Under the pieces are notes generated by a model, which was not told the origin of the DNA, made no database searches, and saw only the letters and a list, made by a program, of their open reading frames with translations. 64,000 nt of DNA from Paraphoma chrysanthemicola. Its lineage: Eukaryota > Ascomycota > Dothideomycetes > Pleosporales > Phaeosphaeriaceae. Positions 21,037 to 30,267 of the stretch are shown here, piece by piece. The stretch is taken from positions 3,162,001 to 3,226,000 of the forward strand of contig JAGMWG010000001.1 in assembly GCA_020744225.1 (NCBI GenBank), in the 5' to 3' direction. Both the position numbers and the translations under genes were made by a program. Numbering within the stretch: the first letter of the stretch is position 1; each line of letters begins with the position of its first letter.

Positions 21037-21934
21037 TTAATCGTCCCCAAAGCCACCCCATTCCTGCTCTGAATCATCTTCCGCTTCTTTCTCATCACTC
21101 ATACTCTCATCCACCAAGCCTCTCCACCTCCTCAGGTTTTCATCATCCAAACATTCCCTCGCCGCTTCTCTCAGTACTTTTAACTTTCCCTCCTTCAGCA
21201 TAACGTCAATTGGCTTCATCAGAGTCTCCAGTGTCTGACTGCCAGGGTTCTCCTCCCACCTCTTTCCATCCACCTTCTCCAACTCATCGACCCAGATATC
21301 CATGACATGGTACCGCAGTCCGTTCGGAATCTTCATATCACTAACATTTAGTGGCGTTTCCTCCATGATCTCATTCCATTGTTCCAACGTCTCTTTGTTC
21401 CAGTCCTGCCGTGACAGGAATTTGAAAGAGGCGTTTATGTATTGGCGGATAAGGTAGAGGTATTTGTCCAGGCGCAGGGCCTCAATGTGCGACCATTCGC
21501 GCGCCATGGTGAGGAAGAAGGCGCGGATGAATGGAAGGACGACGGGAGTCTGGAGGTGCGAGACGAGGGAAGCGAGATCGCGGGAGAGCTTTTGTTGGTT
21601 GACGGGTTTGTCTTGCATCCACAGGCCTAAGGTCGAGGTGTTAGCGAAGCCCTGGATGCGCAAGCGTGCAACTTGTAGTCGCACAGCATGTCGCAATGGT
21701 AATGTGAGGTGGCAATGCATACAGTAGAAGAGTCCTTTCCATAGTTTCAGAAGCTCTAGTTCTGAGATATGCGATTGCGCACCGAGGAAGTTTCTTAGCG
21801 ATGCGAGTGCCTGGTCGCGAACACTCTTGTCTGTCGCGATTGTCAGCTGATGGCCGCAAACGCCTTTTAGCAAACTGCGTACCGCTTGATGTGAGATGCC
21901 GTATGAAAGGGTTGCTTTGCGCGTCTGAAGCCAT
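21037..21934 (-). CDS. RRP1: Rrp1/Nop52 ribosomal RNA processing protein
   Basis: Nucleolar factor for 27S pre-rRNA processing and 60S subunit assembly. Exons 21934-21883, 21830-21723, 21626-21037; 249 residues. The start MASDAQSNPFIRHLTSS joins across a 52-bp intron (GTACGC, CTGAC, GACAG, phase 1) to DKSVRDQALASLRNFL and then LELLKLWKGLFYC. Intron 2 (96 bp; GTATGC, GCTAAC, TTAG) joins TACT|GC so that the conserved LFYCLWMQDKP is formed; it is divisible by three and stop-free, so unspliced RNA would insert 32 residues. Other hallmarks are RDLASLVSHL, FFLTMAREWSHIEALRLDKYLYLIRQ and GLRYHVMDIWVDEL. It ends in an acidic EWGGFGDD tail. Slightly shorter than yeast Rrp1. Confidence 0.92.
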
Positions 21935-22139
21935 GTTGATTGTCGACGTTGTTTGCGAGTGTTGATGTTTGTGAACCTCGCAAAGACCGGAAACTTTTCT
22001 GGCGGGCGCAAATTAAGGTTATCGATAACGCTGAAGCCGCGCCGCGGGTGGGTGGGTGACTAGCGCAGAACAGCTTCGACCATTCTGGGACAGGAAGCCG
22101 GGCAATATTATCATCGCGCAGACTTAATGGCATTCCACT

Positions 22140-22800
22140 AAACTTTTCATGATCACATCAAAGTCGGATTTTAATTGTCTTTTGTAGCTATACTGTGAGC
22201 GTGCTATACACAGAACTTGTGCTTGTTTTCCTAGCACCTCGAGACAGTCGCAGCATACGATTTGCTGCCATTTTAGTTAGAGCAGCAAAGCTTGCAAAGC
22301 AGCAAGAGCATGTATCGCAGTCCAAACCAAATAACAACGCAGTATTAGAAGATACTTTGTGCTTTAGGACAATGTCTACAAAGCTATGCATAAATTCATG
22401 CATAAGTATAGATAATTTTAAAATGTATTTATCTAAAAAAAAAAAAAAAAAATTATATAGATAATAGGCTAGACAAGAGACTTGTAAGAGTCTTGCTTAT
22501 ATTTGTTAGAGTAGAGTTAGTGTTAATATGTTGTAGTCCGTGCGCGATTAGTAAGCTCCTAGTGCAGAGGTCTAGGCTGTTTGCTACCTAGGCTGCTAGG
22601 CACTGCTAAGATCTCTACTCTCTAGATTCCTACGTACACGCTACGACTCTTCTAACTTATGCGCAAAGTGTTACTAACACTACTCTTACTTTATTACTAC
22701 GATTTTTAGTGTTAGAACGCTAGTATTCTTACACCCTAGCGTATACTCACGGTGAGTGTAATCTTAGGTCTCAGGTTCTAAATCTCTATGCTTGCTTCCT
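22140..22800. repeat. AT-rich relic with RIP-like signature
   Basis: Composition shifts sharply from both flanks: TA steps are everywhere (ctag, ttag, ctaa, atag motifs) while CA and TG steps are scarce between about 22453 and 22800, the pattern left by repeat-induced point mutation (C to T in CpA). No open frame longer than 90 codons survives and none is recognisable. An 18-base A run sits at 22435-22452, which could be the tail of a retroposed element on the + strand. Without a family to compare with, the element type cannot be told. Confidence 0.6.
22435..22452. repeat. A18 homopolymer
   Basis: Eighteen consecutive A on the + strand, the longest homopolymer noticed in the window, inside the AT-rich relic. 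It may be a degenerate poly(A) tail of a non-LTR element or simple slippage. Confidence 0.9.
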
Positions 22801-22902
22801 AGCATGCGAGACAGTTCGCAGGCATGTGGAAACATACCAGAGATCACGTCACACTGTTTAAAATGGTAAGTGCGACCTGGCTAACGTGCTGCAGAAAGCG
22901 GG

Positions 22903-24644
22903 ATGCCCGCCATGGTCGTTATACCGACCAGTGGGTTCGGAAAGCGCCGAGTGCTTGTCGACAAGGTAATAGCATCCGCGCGCATTTCGGTACGTGCCGG
23001 CTAACATGCCTATCACCCAGGTCGAGACAGTACTCTCAAATCGCGTGATTAATGGCGTAAGTGATCCTTCGTCAACATCCCTCTGGGGTGGTCCGTGCGC
23101 CGGTAATCTAACGCTGCCTTTAGGAGGAACAATATCTTGTCCAATGGAAGACCAACTTGAGGACTAACACCCCACCGCTTTCATGGCACGGTATCGAGGA
23201 GCTGGTGCGATGCTTGGATGAGGTCCAGGACTACATAGAGTTTCGAGCAAAGTACGTGAACTCATGAGCATCATGTCATATTACCGCGTAGCTAACGACG
23301 GGATAGATGGATCCGCGCAAATCCTATCACCAACAAGCGGAAAAGTCCAGATACGCCTTCTAACTTCGAGCGACGTGGGTCGCCATTCGAGCGATTACAG
23401 CCAAACAGCAGAACACCATCGGCCTCTCGGTCCTCGTCGGTCTCGTCGGACCTTCCCGCAACTAATGTATACAACGGGATCGTCGACGCCGATGACAACG
23501 GGTTCATCTTCTGCCGGCCTGTAGGCAAGACCTGTTCTGGGATCGCGTCCCTTGCTAATAAAAGTAGCTGTCTGGCGCAGACATTCCGAGCATCGACGTG
23601 CGAAGTGTTCCGACTATGGACATGAGAAAAGTAGCTCGTGCGTCGAAAGTGGACGTCGCTCTTAAGTACATACGGGCGGAGTACATCAGAAGGCTACGAA
23701 AGGTTCCCGGCGCGCCCATTCACCTTTTCAACACTGTCGACATGTCCACGCCATCACTGCGCTTCAAATACATACCCGAATATGTGCTCACAAAAGGTGT
23801 CTATCGGGCTCCGTTAGAGACCCAAGAAGGTTGTCAGCAATGTTCCCCGCATATGGGTCGCGACATTGGTTGCGAGTACACCAAAAAATGCGACTGCCTC
23901 GAATATGCTGCCGTGGACGAGTCGCGCCTCGACCAAGACATGCGCGCGGAGTATAAATACTGTCGAGAGAACGGCCTAAGCACCATGGGATTTCCGAAAA
24001 AGTTCCCATATTTCGCCGAAGGGACAAAAGTCCAACGTACTGGCTGCCTCGTGCCGTTTTACCTCAATTCTCGACGTCCGATCTATGAGTGCAATGACAA
24101 GTGCAACTGTGGCCCGCACTGTCGAAACAAAAATGTGCAATTCGGCCGCAAGGTGGAAGTGGAGATATTCAAGACGAGTACTGGGCGCGGTTGGGGACTA
24201 CGTTGCAAAGAAGATCTTCACGAAGGCCAGTTCATCGACACGTACCGCGGCGAGATTATTACCGACGAAGAAGCCACACGACGCGAGGACTCTTCTTCAA
24301 AGGCGAAGGCATCCTATCTTTACTCCCTGGATAAGTTCGCGGACTCTGAGCAGATTAACCAAAAGGACCTCTACGTGGTGGACGGCGAATTCATGGGCGG
24401 CCCCACGAAGTTCATCAACCATTGCTGTGAGCCAAACTGTCGGCAGTACACAGTGAGTTACAACAAGCACGATCCGAGGGTTTACGATATCGCCTTCTTT
24501 GCCTGTCGGTTCATCCAAGCCGGCGAAGAACTCACATTTGATTACCTGGATAAAGATGAGGACGAGCCAATGGACGAGGCTGGCGAGGATGCTATCCCCT
24601 GTCTGTGTGGCGCACAAAAGTGCAGAAAATGGCTTTGGACTTGA
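22903..24644 (+). CDS. KMT1: Histone H3 lysine-9 methyltransferase, Clr4-type (chromodomain + SET)
   Basis: Writes H3K9 methylation for heterochromatin, in many fungi upstream of HP1 and DNA methylation. Exons 22903-22965, 23021-23056, 23124-23251, 23307-23520, 23568-24644; 505 residues. All four introns (55, 67, 55, 47 bp) have good donors and branch points. The chromodomain is residues ~20-75 (DKVETVLSNRVING, EEQYLVQWKT, LSWHGIEELVRCLDEV). A linker rich in Ser/Pro/Arg follows. The pre-SET cysteine array is about 236-333 (GCQQC, GCEYTKKCDCLEY, YECNDKCNCGPHCRNK). The SET domain includes GRGWGLRC, FIDTYRGEIIT, KFINHCCEPNCRQYTVSYN and ELTFDYL. Post-SET CLCGAQKCRKWLW supplies the final zinc cysteines. 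All catalytic motifs look intact. The start is uncertain: ATG 22912 (better context, gccATGg) is in frame, and a 30-bp GTAAGT..CAG stretch just upstream is too short to be an intron. Confidence 0.93.
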
Positions 24645-25002
24645 AGCAGCGATGACGTATCAATCAGCGCGGAAGTATTGCGATGTTCTAGACACATCCA
24701 GAGGGGACAACGTTCGAGACGATTTGATCATGGCAGCCCGGTGTCGAAGTTGGACTGCGTTGGACTAGAGTTCTACTGATTGGCGCTATGAGAGTGCTGC
24801 TATTTGGGAACTTGCTTGACTACATTTCTTTCTCTCATGATACCAAGGACGATGCATTATATTCTACGATGCGCCCGCTAATGTGTCAATTACACATATC
24901 TTTCGCAGTCATTATACGTAACACATTGGTGTAGATTACGGTGAAGCAAGGAAAACCGTTCTCTATCTTTTGGAATACCGCATAGCACATCCAAATTCAC
25001 TA
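24645..25002. other. Convergent 3' interval
   Basis: Trailers of KMT1 and of the coiled-coil gene. No other feature. Confidence 0.4.
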
Positions 25003-27322
25003 TCAAAAGCCCATGGGAGGGGGCGGCGGCAGCAAAGGATGTGATACTGATCTTTGCTGAACATCCACACTTGACCTCGGAGTCTGCGTAACACTCGCAG
25101 ATACCACATCACCTATACTTTGAAATTGATCCAAAGGCGGCGCCTCGGTGATCGTGTTCCTCTTTTCAGGCGTAGACAGCTCTGTAGACTTTATGCGCGT
25201 GGACGAAAGATGGGGAACTTGAAAAGAAAAGTCAGACAGATATTCATACGAAATTTACTTTTCCATTGCCCTAGTAAAACAGCTCGACGTACTGACAAGA
25301 ACAAGCTACATGACAACGAGTGACCCCAACTCAAGGAGAGCTGAACATACCACCTCCTTCGCCCGCCGAATGCCCATGCGCATGACTGTTGCTCCTGCCC
25401 CCATTGTGATGCACCGTCGTCCCCGCTGTCGACACCGTCCGCGTGAAGCTCGACTTGCCCTCGCCCCGACCATGTCCATGAGAATGGTAATGAGTCGATG
25501 AGCTTTCCTCGAAGCGCTCCATCTCGCGACACTTCTCCTCGTACTTGGCGACGTATTCGTCGCGCTCGCGGTCCGCAGCATGGCGCGCAGAAATGGCGCG
25601 CTCCTTCTGCTCGCGGGCTTCGCGGAGCAAGGTGCGCAGGCTCTCGATCTCAAATTCGAGCTCGCCGCTATTATCGTGGAATTCGGTAATCGTCTCTGTG
25701 ACTTCTTCGTACTTGTGCTTCCAATCATTCAAATCGCGATACGCGCGATCACGGGCTTCAGTCAAATTGCGAATCTCAGCCTGGAAGATGACGAGCTTGT
25801 CTTTGAGCTCGCCAATCTCGCGGGTGAAGTTGCCGTGCTTGGTGCGCCCGTCGTCGCCCTCGCGGACCAGGACCTTATTGCGTTCCGTAAGCGAGTGGAT
25901 CTCGGAGCGGACTTCAGACAGCGTCAGTTCGGCGCGACGGAGGGATTCTTCGAGGACGCTGACTCGGCGGTGGCCGTCTCCGACGCGGCGGCGCTCGTCG
26001 GTGAGGTCTTCTATGAGCTGATCGCGCTCGATGATGACAAGGCGGTGCTCTTCGCGGGAGCGCTCGATGGACTCGCGGAGCTCGCTGCGCTCAAGCTCAA
26101 CGTCACGAAGTTTCTCCTTAACGGAGACAACCTCGCGCTTGATGTGTTCGTACTTGAGGTTGACTTCAGCCAGGCGCGCCTCAGCTTCCTCCCAGCCGAC
26201 AGCCTTGGCCTTAATCTCACGGCGAAGATTCTCAATCAAGAGAGCAAAGTCGTCGCGCTCGGACTCGACAGTGCGAACCGTCTCCTTGATCTTGGTGTGG
26301 TCACGTTGGACGCGATCATGACGCTCAGTCAACTCGATGAGATCGCGAGATGCTTCATCGGCCCTGATCTTAGCTCGCTTGAGTTCCTCCTGAAGCCTGT
26401 CCTTCTCATGGAGGTGCTCGTCCCTCTCAAGCTCCCAGATCTTGATACGATCAGTGAGTGAAAGAACCTCCTTGCGAGATGTCTCTAGCTTTGAAGTTGT
26501 CTCCACCGATTTGCTCTTGAGGTCGGTATGTTCGCGCAACAGAGCCCGAAGCTCGCTATGGTGTCGCTCAGAATCATGTCGGGCGTGGTCGCGGTCGTCT
26601 TCAGCTGACTTGAGCCTGAGTGTGAGAGCCTCTAGTTCAGCACGAGTGCGATCGTGATCGCTGCTCGCGCGCGTTACAGTAGACCGGAACTCAGTGAGTT
26701 CGCTTCGGACACGGTCCAGATCACGGTCTCGATCAGCGACCTTCTTCTTCTGCTCCGAGACAGCCGTAAGAGCAGCGGAGAGCTCCAGGAGAAGTTTCTC
26801 AACCTGCCTCTTCCTCTCGCCAAGCTCGTGGCCGTGGTTATGATGCTCGCTCTGAGTGCGCTCAAGAGTTTCGGTGACCTCGTCAACACGCAACAAGAGC
26901 TCTTCGCGTTCGCGGGTGAGGGACTCACGCTCCGAGATGATGCGCGCCCAAGACTCCTTGAGTGACGATGCTTCGCGAGAGGCTGTCGACATGAGATCCA
27001 TCAACGCAAAGAACTTGCCTTCTGCCTGGGAGGTAAGCTCCGCCGACATCTTATTGCGATGGGACTGGAGGAAGCTCGAGCGGCGAGATGCTGAGCTGAC
27101 CTGCCGACTTGTCCGGCGTGTGAGTGAAGAAGACTGCATATTGTTCGAAGAAGAGTGATGGTGGTGACCACCACGAAGTGGCGGGAATTCGAGGGAAGGA
27201 GGGATGTTTGTGGGTGTGGTAGGCTCAGAGAGGAATTCTCGTTCGAACCCTCCAGCTTTGATCTTCATGAGAGTCAGCTTCTCAGGCGTGATATCATTTG
27301 CTGTGGTAGTGAAGTCTGCCAT
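25003..27322 (-). CDS. Long coiled-coil protein with disordered ends
   Basis: Not recognised as a named family; a fungal coiled-coil protein of 728 residues. Exon 1 27322-25351, intron 25350-25218 (133 bp; GTATGT, CTGAC, TTCAAG, phase 1), exon 2 25217-25003. Residues 1-95 are disordered (ITPEKLTLMKIKAGGFEREF, a HHHHSSSNN run, Ser/Arg-rich). Residues ~95-600 are an almost continuous heptad-rich coiled coil full of E, R, L and K. Then comes a His/Gly/Ser-rich stretch (STHYHSHGHGRGEGK). Exon 2 adds about 72 residues, Ser/Thr/Pro-rich and ending PLLPPPPPMGF. Without splicing the frame stops eight codons after the junction, so the true C-terminus is easily missed. A structural or scaffold role is inferred only from the coiled coil. 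Confidence 0.8.
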
Positions 27323-28963
27323 TGTGAGGGAAGGGGGCGGAAAAGCAGATGATAATTAAACGAGGAGTTTGAGACGCGCTGGAGTCGTACTTATGTGAAG
27401 CTGTGGTCAATACCCCTGGTCGAGCAGCACCGAAAGCACGGAGTAGCCGACGTTCAGTGCGAGCATGTAGCATTATTATTCGTCCTGTCCGCGTAGCTCC
27501 GTCGCCCTGGAATTGCATACTTTTGCCTCAGTCATGCACACATGATGCGAAGTGATGACCTAAATTTCCTTCTCGAGCTTCGGCGTCGCTACTGCTTGCC
27601 TCGAGTAGCAAAGATGCTCTGCAAAGCAGTAAATTACGCAACCGAGTGGCCATTGGGCATATAGTCGGCGACTCCTTTGCAGTAGGAAGACCCACTGGTC
27701 TACCCACTTGGTCAAAGTGTAGGACTGCTCCAGCTGTGGGAGATTTGGTTCCTCCAATCCTGTTGTACGGTTTCTTAGCCGACCTGTATGCAGAGTCGAT
27801 CTTCATATGCGATACTGCGTACACTTGACATGGCATGATGGGCTGATTGGTGTCAGATGGCGGGGGAGGCCAATAGCATGTATCCAGATACTGCAGGTAG
27901 AGTGGAGACATGCTTGAGGTGGGGAGCTCGCTCTATACGGCATCGCTTATGCCCGAATCGCTCAACCGTTCTTGGGGGCTCTGCGCAAGATCGACTACTC
28001 ATCCATTTTCGGCCAACGGCTGACTCGAACGAAGACGTGTCAAACTTTGAGATCGGTATCGCACGGAACCGAAAATCATGCTGCATCACTCTGCAGCTTC
28101 GTGCATGATCGCGTGGCACTCGTTAGTCTCGGTGCGCAGTGTCTTTCCCCCATTGTTGAAGACCGAGTCGCCCGGCATTGTATCTCTCTGCTGTGTCTGT
28201 TTGAGACAATGTGTGAATCACATGCATCATCAGATTGGAAGTGCAATTATTGACGTTCGCTTCACCTGGACTCAACGAACATGTGTTGTTGGAGGCCGGG
28301 AGGTCTTGGCTGGGTCGTGGCCAGCTGATATGCACTTGGGTCGTCACAAGCGACCCAATGACGAAGGCAACCCACGATACGCGACATGGATGACGGAAGC
28401 AGCGGGGTGATCCGCTAGCGCATCACTAACGTAGCCGCCCAATATTCCATGCGGACCGGTCACTCCGCCAGCTTGTCATCGTGCTCGCCCACCCAGTAGC
28501 TGCAGTTGGAGTCTCCATGCATGCGGGTTCCGATCTCAGAAAATCCCGAAATCGTTCCGCGACGGCACATCAGCCCCGTTCACTCGCCAGTGGCACGGGC
28601 TAACACGTTCACTAAACAGGGCCTGTCACCCAGCAGTTCTCGAGACACGTACCAGCAATGGCTGAAGACAGCTAGGCACTGTGCATAATATTTGCATTAT
28701 CAGAAGCAATTTCTTCATAATAGAATATCCAGACAGACCCATCTATCGTATACCTAGGATAGTCTCGCAATGGGCCAGCCCAAGACGCGCTTACGCCATT
28801 GGATTCAAAGTAGCTTCCGTTGAATCGGCTCTTGAAAAGTAAGTAGATCTCGAAACCAGGATTGGCTACACAAAAGCTCTCCATCCTCACTCGTAACTTT
28901 ATGACTCGCGACGATCTTAGCCTTTCTTGACGACGCGAGTCAATGCTGATGGGGTAGTATCCA
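27323..28963. other. 1.6-kb gene-poor interval
   Basis: It contains the coiled-coil gene promoter (first few hundred bases). ORFs up to 127 codons occur but none shows domain motifs, and I could not join them through plausible introns. GC content looks ordinary, so this is not like the AT-rich relic. It marks the left edge of the accessory-looking region. Confidence 0.45.
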
Positions 28964-29335
28964 CTATTGCCTCCACTGTGAACCTTTAAGCACACTGCAA
29001 CTACTGATCTGCCAGGATTGATCGAATGGGATACAGTTGTCCACCCATTCGCTTAGGACATCTGGGTTTGCTTCACCCTGTCCCTTCGACCACGCGTTCA
29101 TCTTATCTACCCACATCTTTTCAGACATGTTGTAGTAATCCGAGACGTCGATCTTCCGGTACGACTCTTTGATCTTGACTGTATGTCCTTGAGCTGTCAG
29201 GGCATAGTACGTTGACTTCAGGATCTCAAGTTTATCCACGATGCTCGTCAACGAGCCCTTTAACCTCGAGTGGCCGTCAAGCTTGACTTTCAGAACGATC
29301 GGGCCGGCGAACGTATGCTCCTCCAGAATCTTCAT
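28964..29335 (-). CDS. Orphan small protein, copy 2 (123 aa)
   Basis: Function unknown. Residues ~35-90 match copy 1 at 4630-4842 without gaps (KSTYYALTAQGHTVKIKES, then a SDYYNMSEKMWVDKMNAW segment). The first ~34 residues (MKILEEHTFAGPIVLKVKL...) look like a beta-strand-rich start absent from copy 1. The C-terminus has a Cys-containing tail (SEWVDNCIPFDQSW, SSCSVLKG). No signal peptide is evident. It sits just downstream of a broken HET gene on the same strand. A short unknown family scattered in accessory loci is the best description; the homology between the copies is the main evidence that it is, or recently was, coding. Confidence 0.55.
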   Translation of the reverse strand: MKILEEHTFAGPIVLKVKLDGHSRLKGSLTSIVDKLEILKSTYYALTAQGHTVKIKESYRKIDVSDYYNMSEKMWVDKMNAWSKGQGEANPDVLSEWVDNCIPFDQSWQISSCSVLKGSQWRQ

Positions 29336-29556
29336 ACTAGTGGCAATTCCTTAGCTAAATAAAGCTGTTTCTTTCTCACTTTACTTAGGTGAAATCCTTG
29401 AACTCAGTCTGGAACCATATTCACGACCGATACTAGAAAGCTTGAGACCATCGCCTTTAGCCCTGAGGAGGGATGATCTCAAGGCCGCTATCACTGCCCC
29501 GTCTCCTATATCTAGCGATTCCGACCCATGCCCGAGCCTGAAAAGTTGGCCAAGTA

Positions 29557-30102
29557 TCATGTCTCGAGTAACTTTTCTGGTATGCAGTAAGAAACGGAAT
29601 TGTCTTCATCCGCAGCCCATCCCAGGGGTTCGGGAACAAGGCATTCTACGTCATTTCCAAGGCACCGCAATCGCGACATCGTCCAGTTGGGCAAGGAATC
29701 ATGCAAATATTGATGGTCCCGCGCTCCCAAGATCACGGCGATCGCTTCCACCTCCGCCTATTTATAATCTGGAACGAGATTTGCAGCATCCGCGAAGTCT
29801 GTCGATACGCCCAAGAGGGCGTAAAATTAATCTCGGGGATCCGAAGCGTGGCTATTTTGGAATTTGTACAGCAACGTCGCCAGAGTCGGCCTTCCACCCC
29901 ACCAAGAATGGTCCCATATGGGACCTGGCATCCCGTCGAAAATTGTCTGACAAAGAGGCAGGGGTATAGCGCCAGCCAGGGACAGCATGGCGGTGAAGGT
30001 GCCCGTCGAGAGTGATCCAGGGCCACAGTGTATCCTCGCTGCCGGAGCGTTGGTCACTTCTTGTATGACCCAGAGTCCTTTGAACCACGAATGGCTGAGC
30101 AT
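29557..30102 (-). pseudogene. HET-domain remnant, C-terminal half
   Basis: The frame reads WFKGLWVIQEVTNAP, AARIHCG, then LYKFQNSHASDPRD, the typical second half of a heterokaryon-incompatibility domain. It is broken by TAA at 29827-29829 exactly where the family continues (FYALLGVSTDFADAANLVPD follows in the same frame) and by TAG 17 codons after the conserved DYK (about 29755). An upstream TGA closes the frame before WFKG. Both stops could come from C to T changes. The N-terminal half is missing here; a matching half lies at 35218-35592. Confidence 0.72.
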
Positions 30103-30267
30103 GCAAGCTCAGGAATTACCGGGTTGATAACAATCTCTACCAAAAGCTAGACTAACGGTAGCTCTACACAAATTTTTCGCTGACGCTGCAAAACAAAATT
30201 TCAAATCAAGCTGAAGCTCTACTTTCCCGCTTCCAAAAATCTTGACAGAAACAAATCGTACGTGTCG

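Larger units (their letters stand above)
21935..22902. other. Divergent interval between RRP1 and KMT1, mostly an AT-rich relic
   Basis: The first ~200 bp are ordinary sequence serving as the RRP1 promoter. About 22140-22800 is AT-rich and TA-dinucleotide-rich (separate entry). The last ~100 bp return to normal composition and must contain the KMT1 promoter or leader. No gene is supported. Confidence 0.5.

Noticed and set aside
22195..22464. Possible transposase fragment on the + strand in the AT-rich island
   Set aside because: The 89-codon frame has no recognisable motif; calling it a transposase would be a guess.
22861..22894. ATG followed by GTAAGT...CTAAC...TGCAG before KMT1, as a start-codon-only exon
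   Set aside because: The implied intron would be about 30 bp, below workable size, and the resulting phase does not match the chromodomain frame.
25580..26461. 293-codon + strand frame rich in Leu/Val/Ala
   Set aside because: Antisense shadow of the coiled-coil gene; E/R/L-rich coding produces open, hydrophobic antisense frames.
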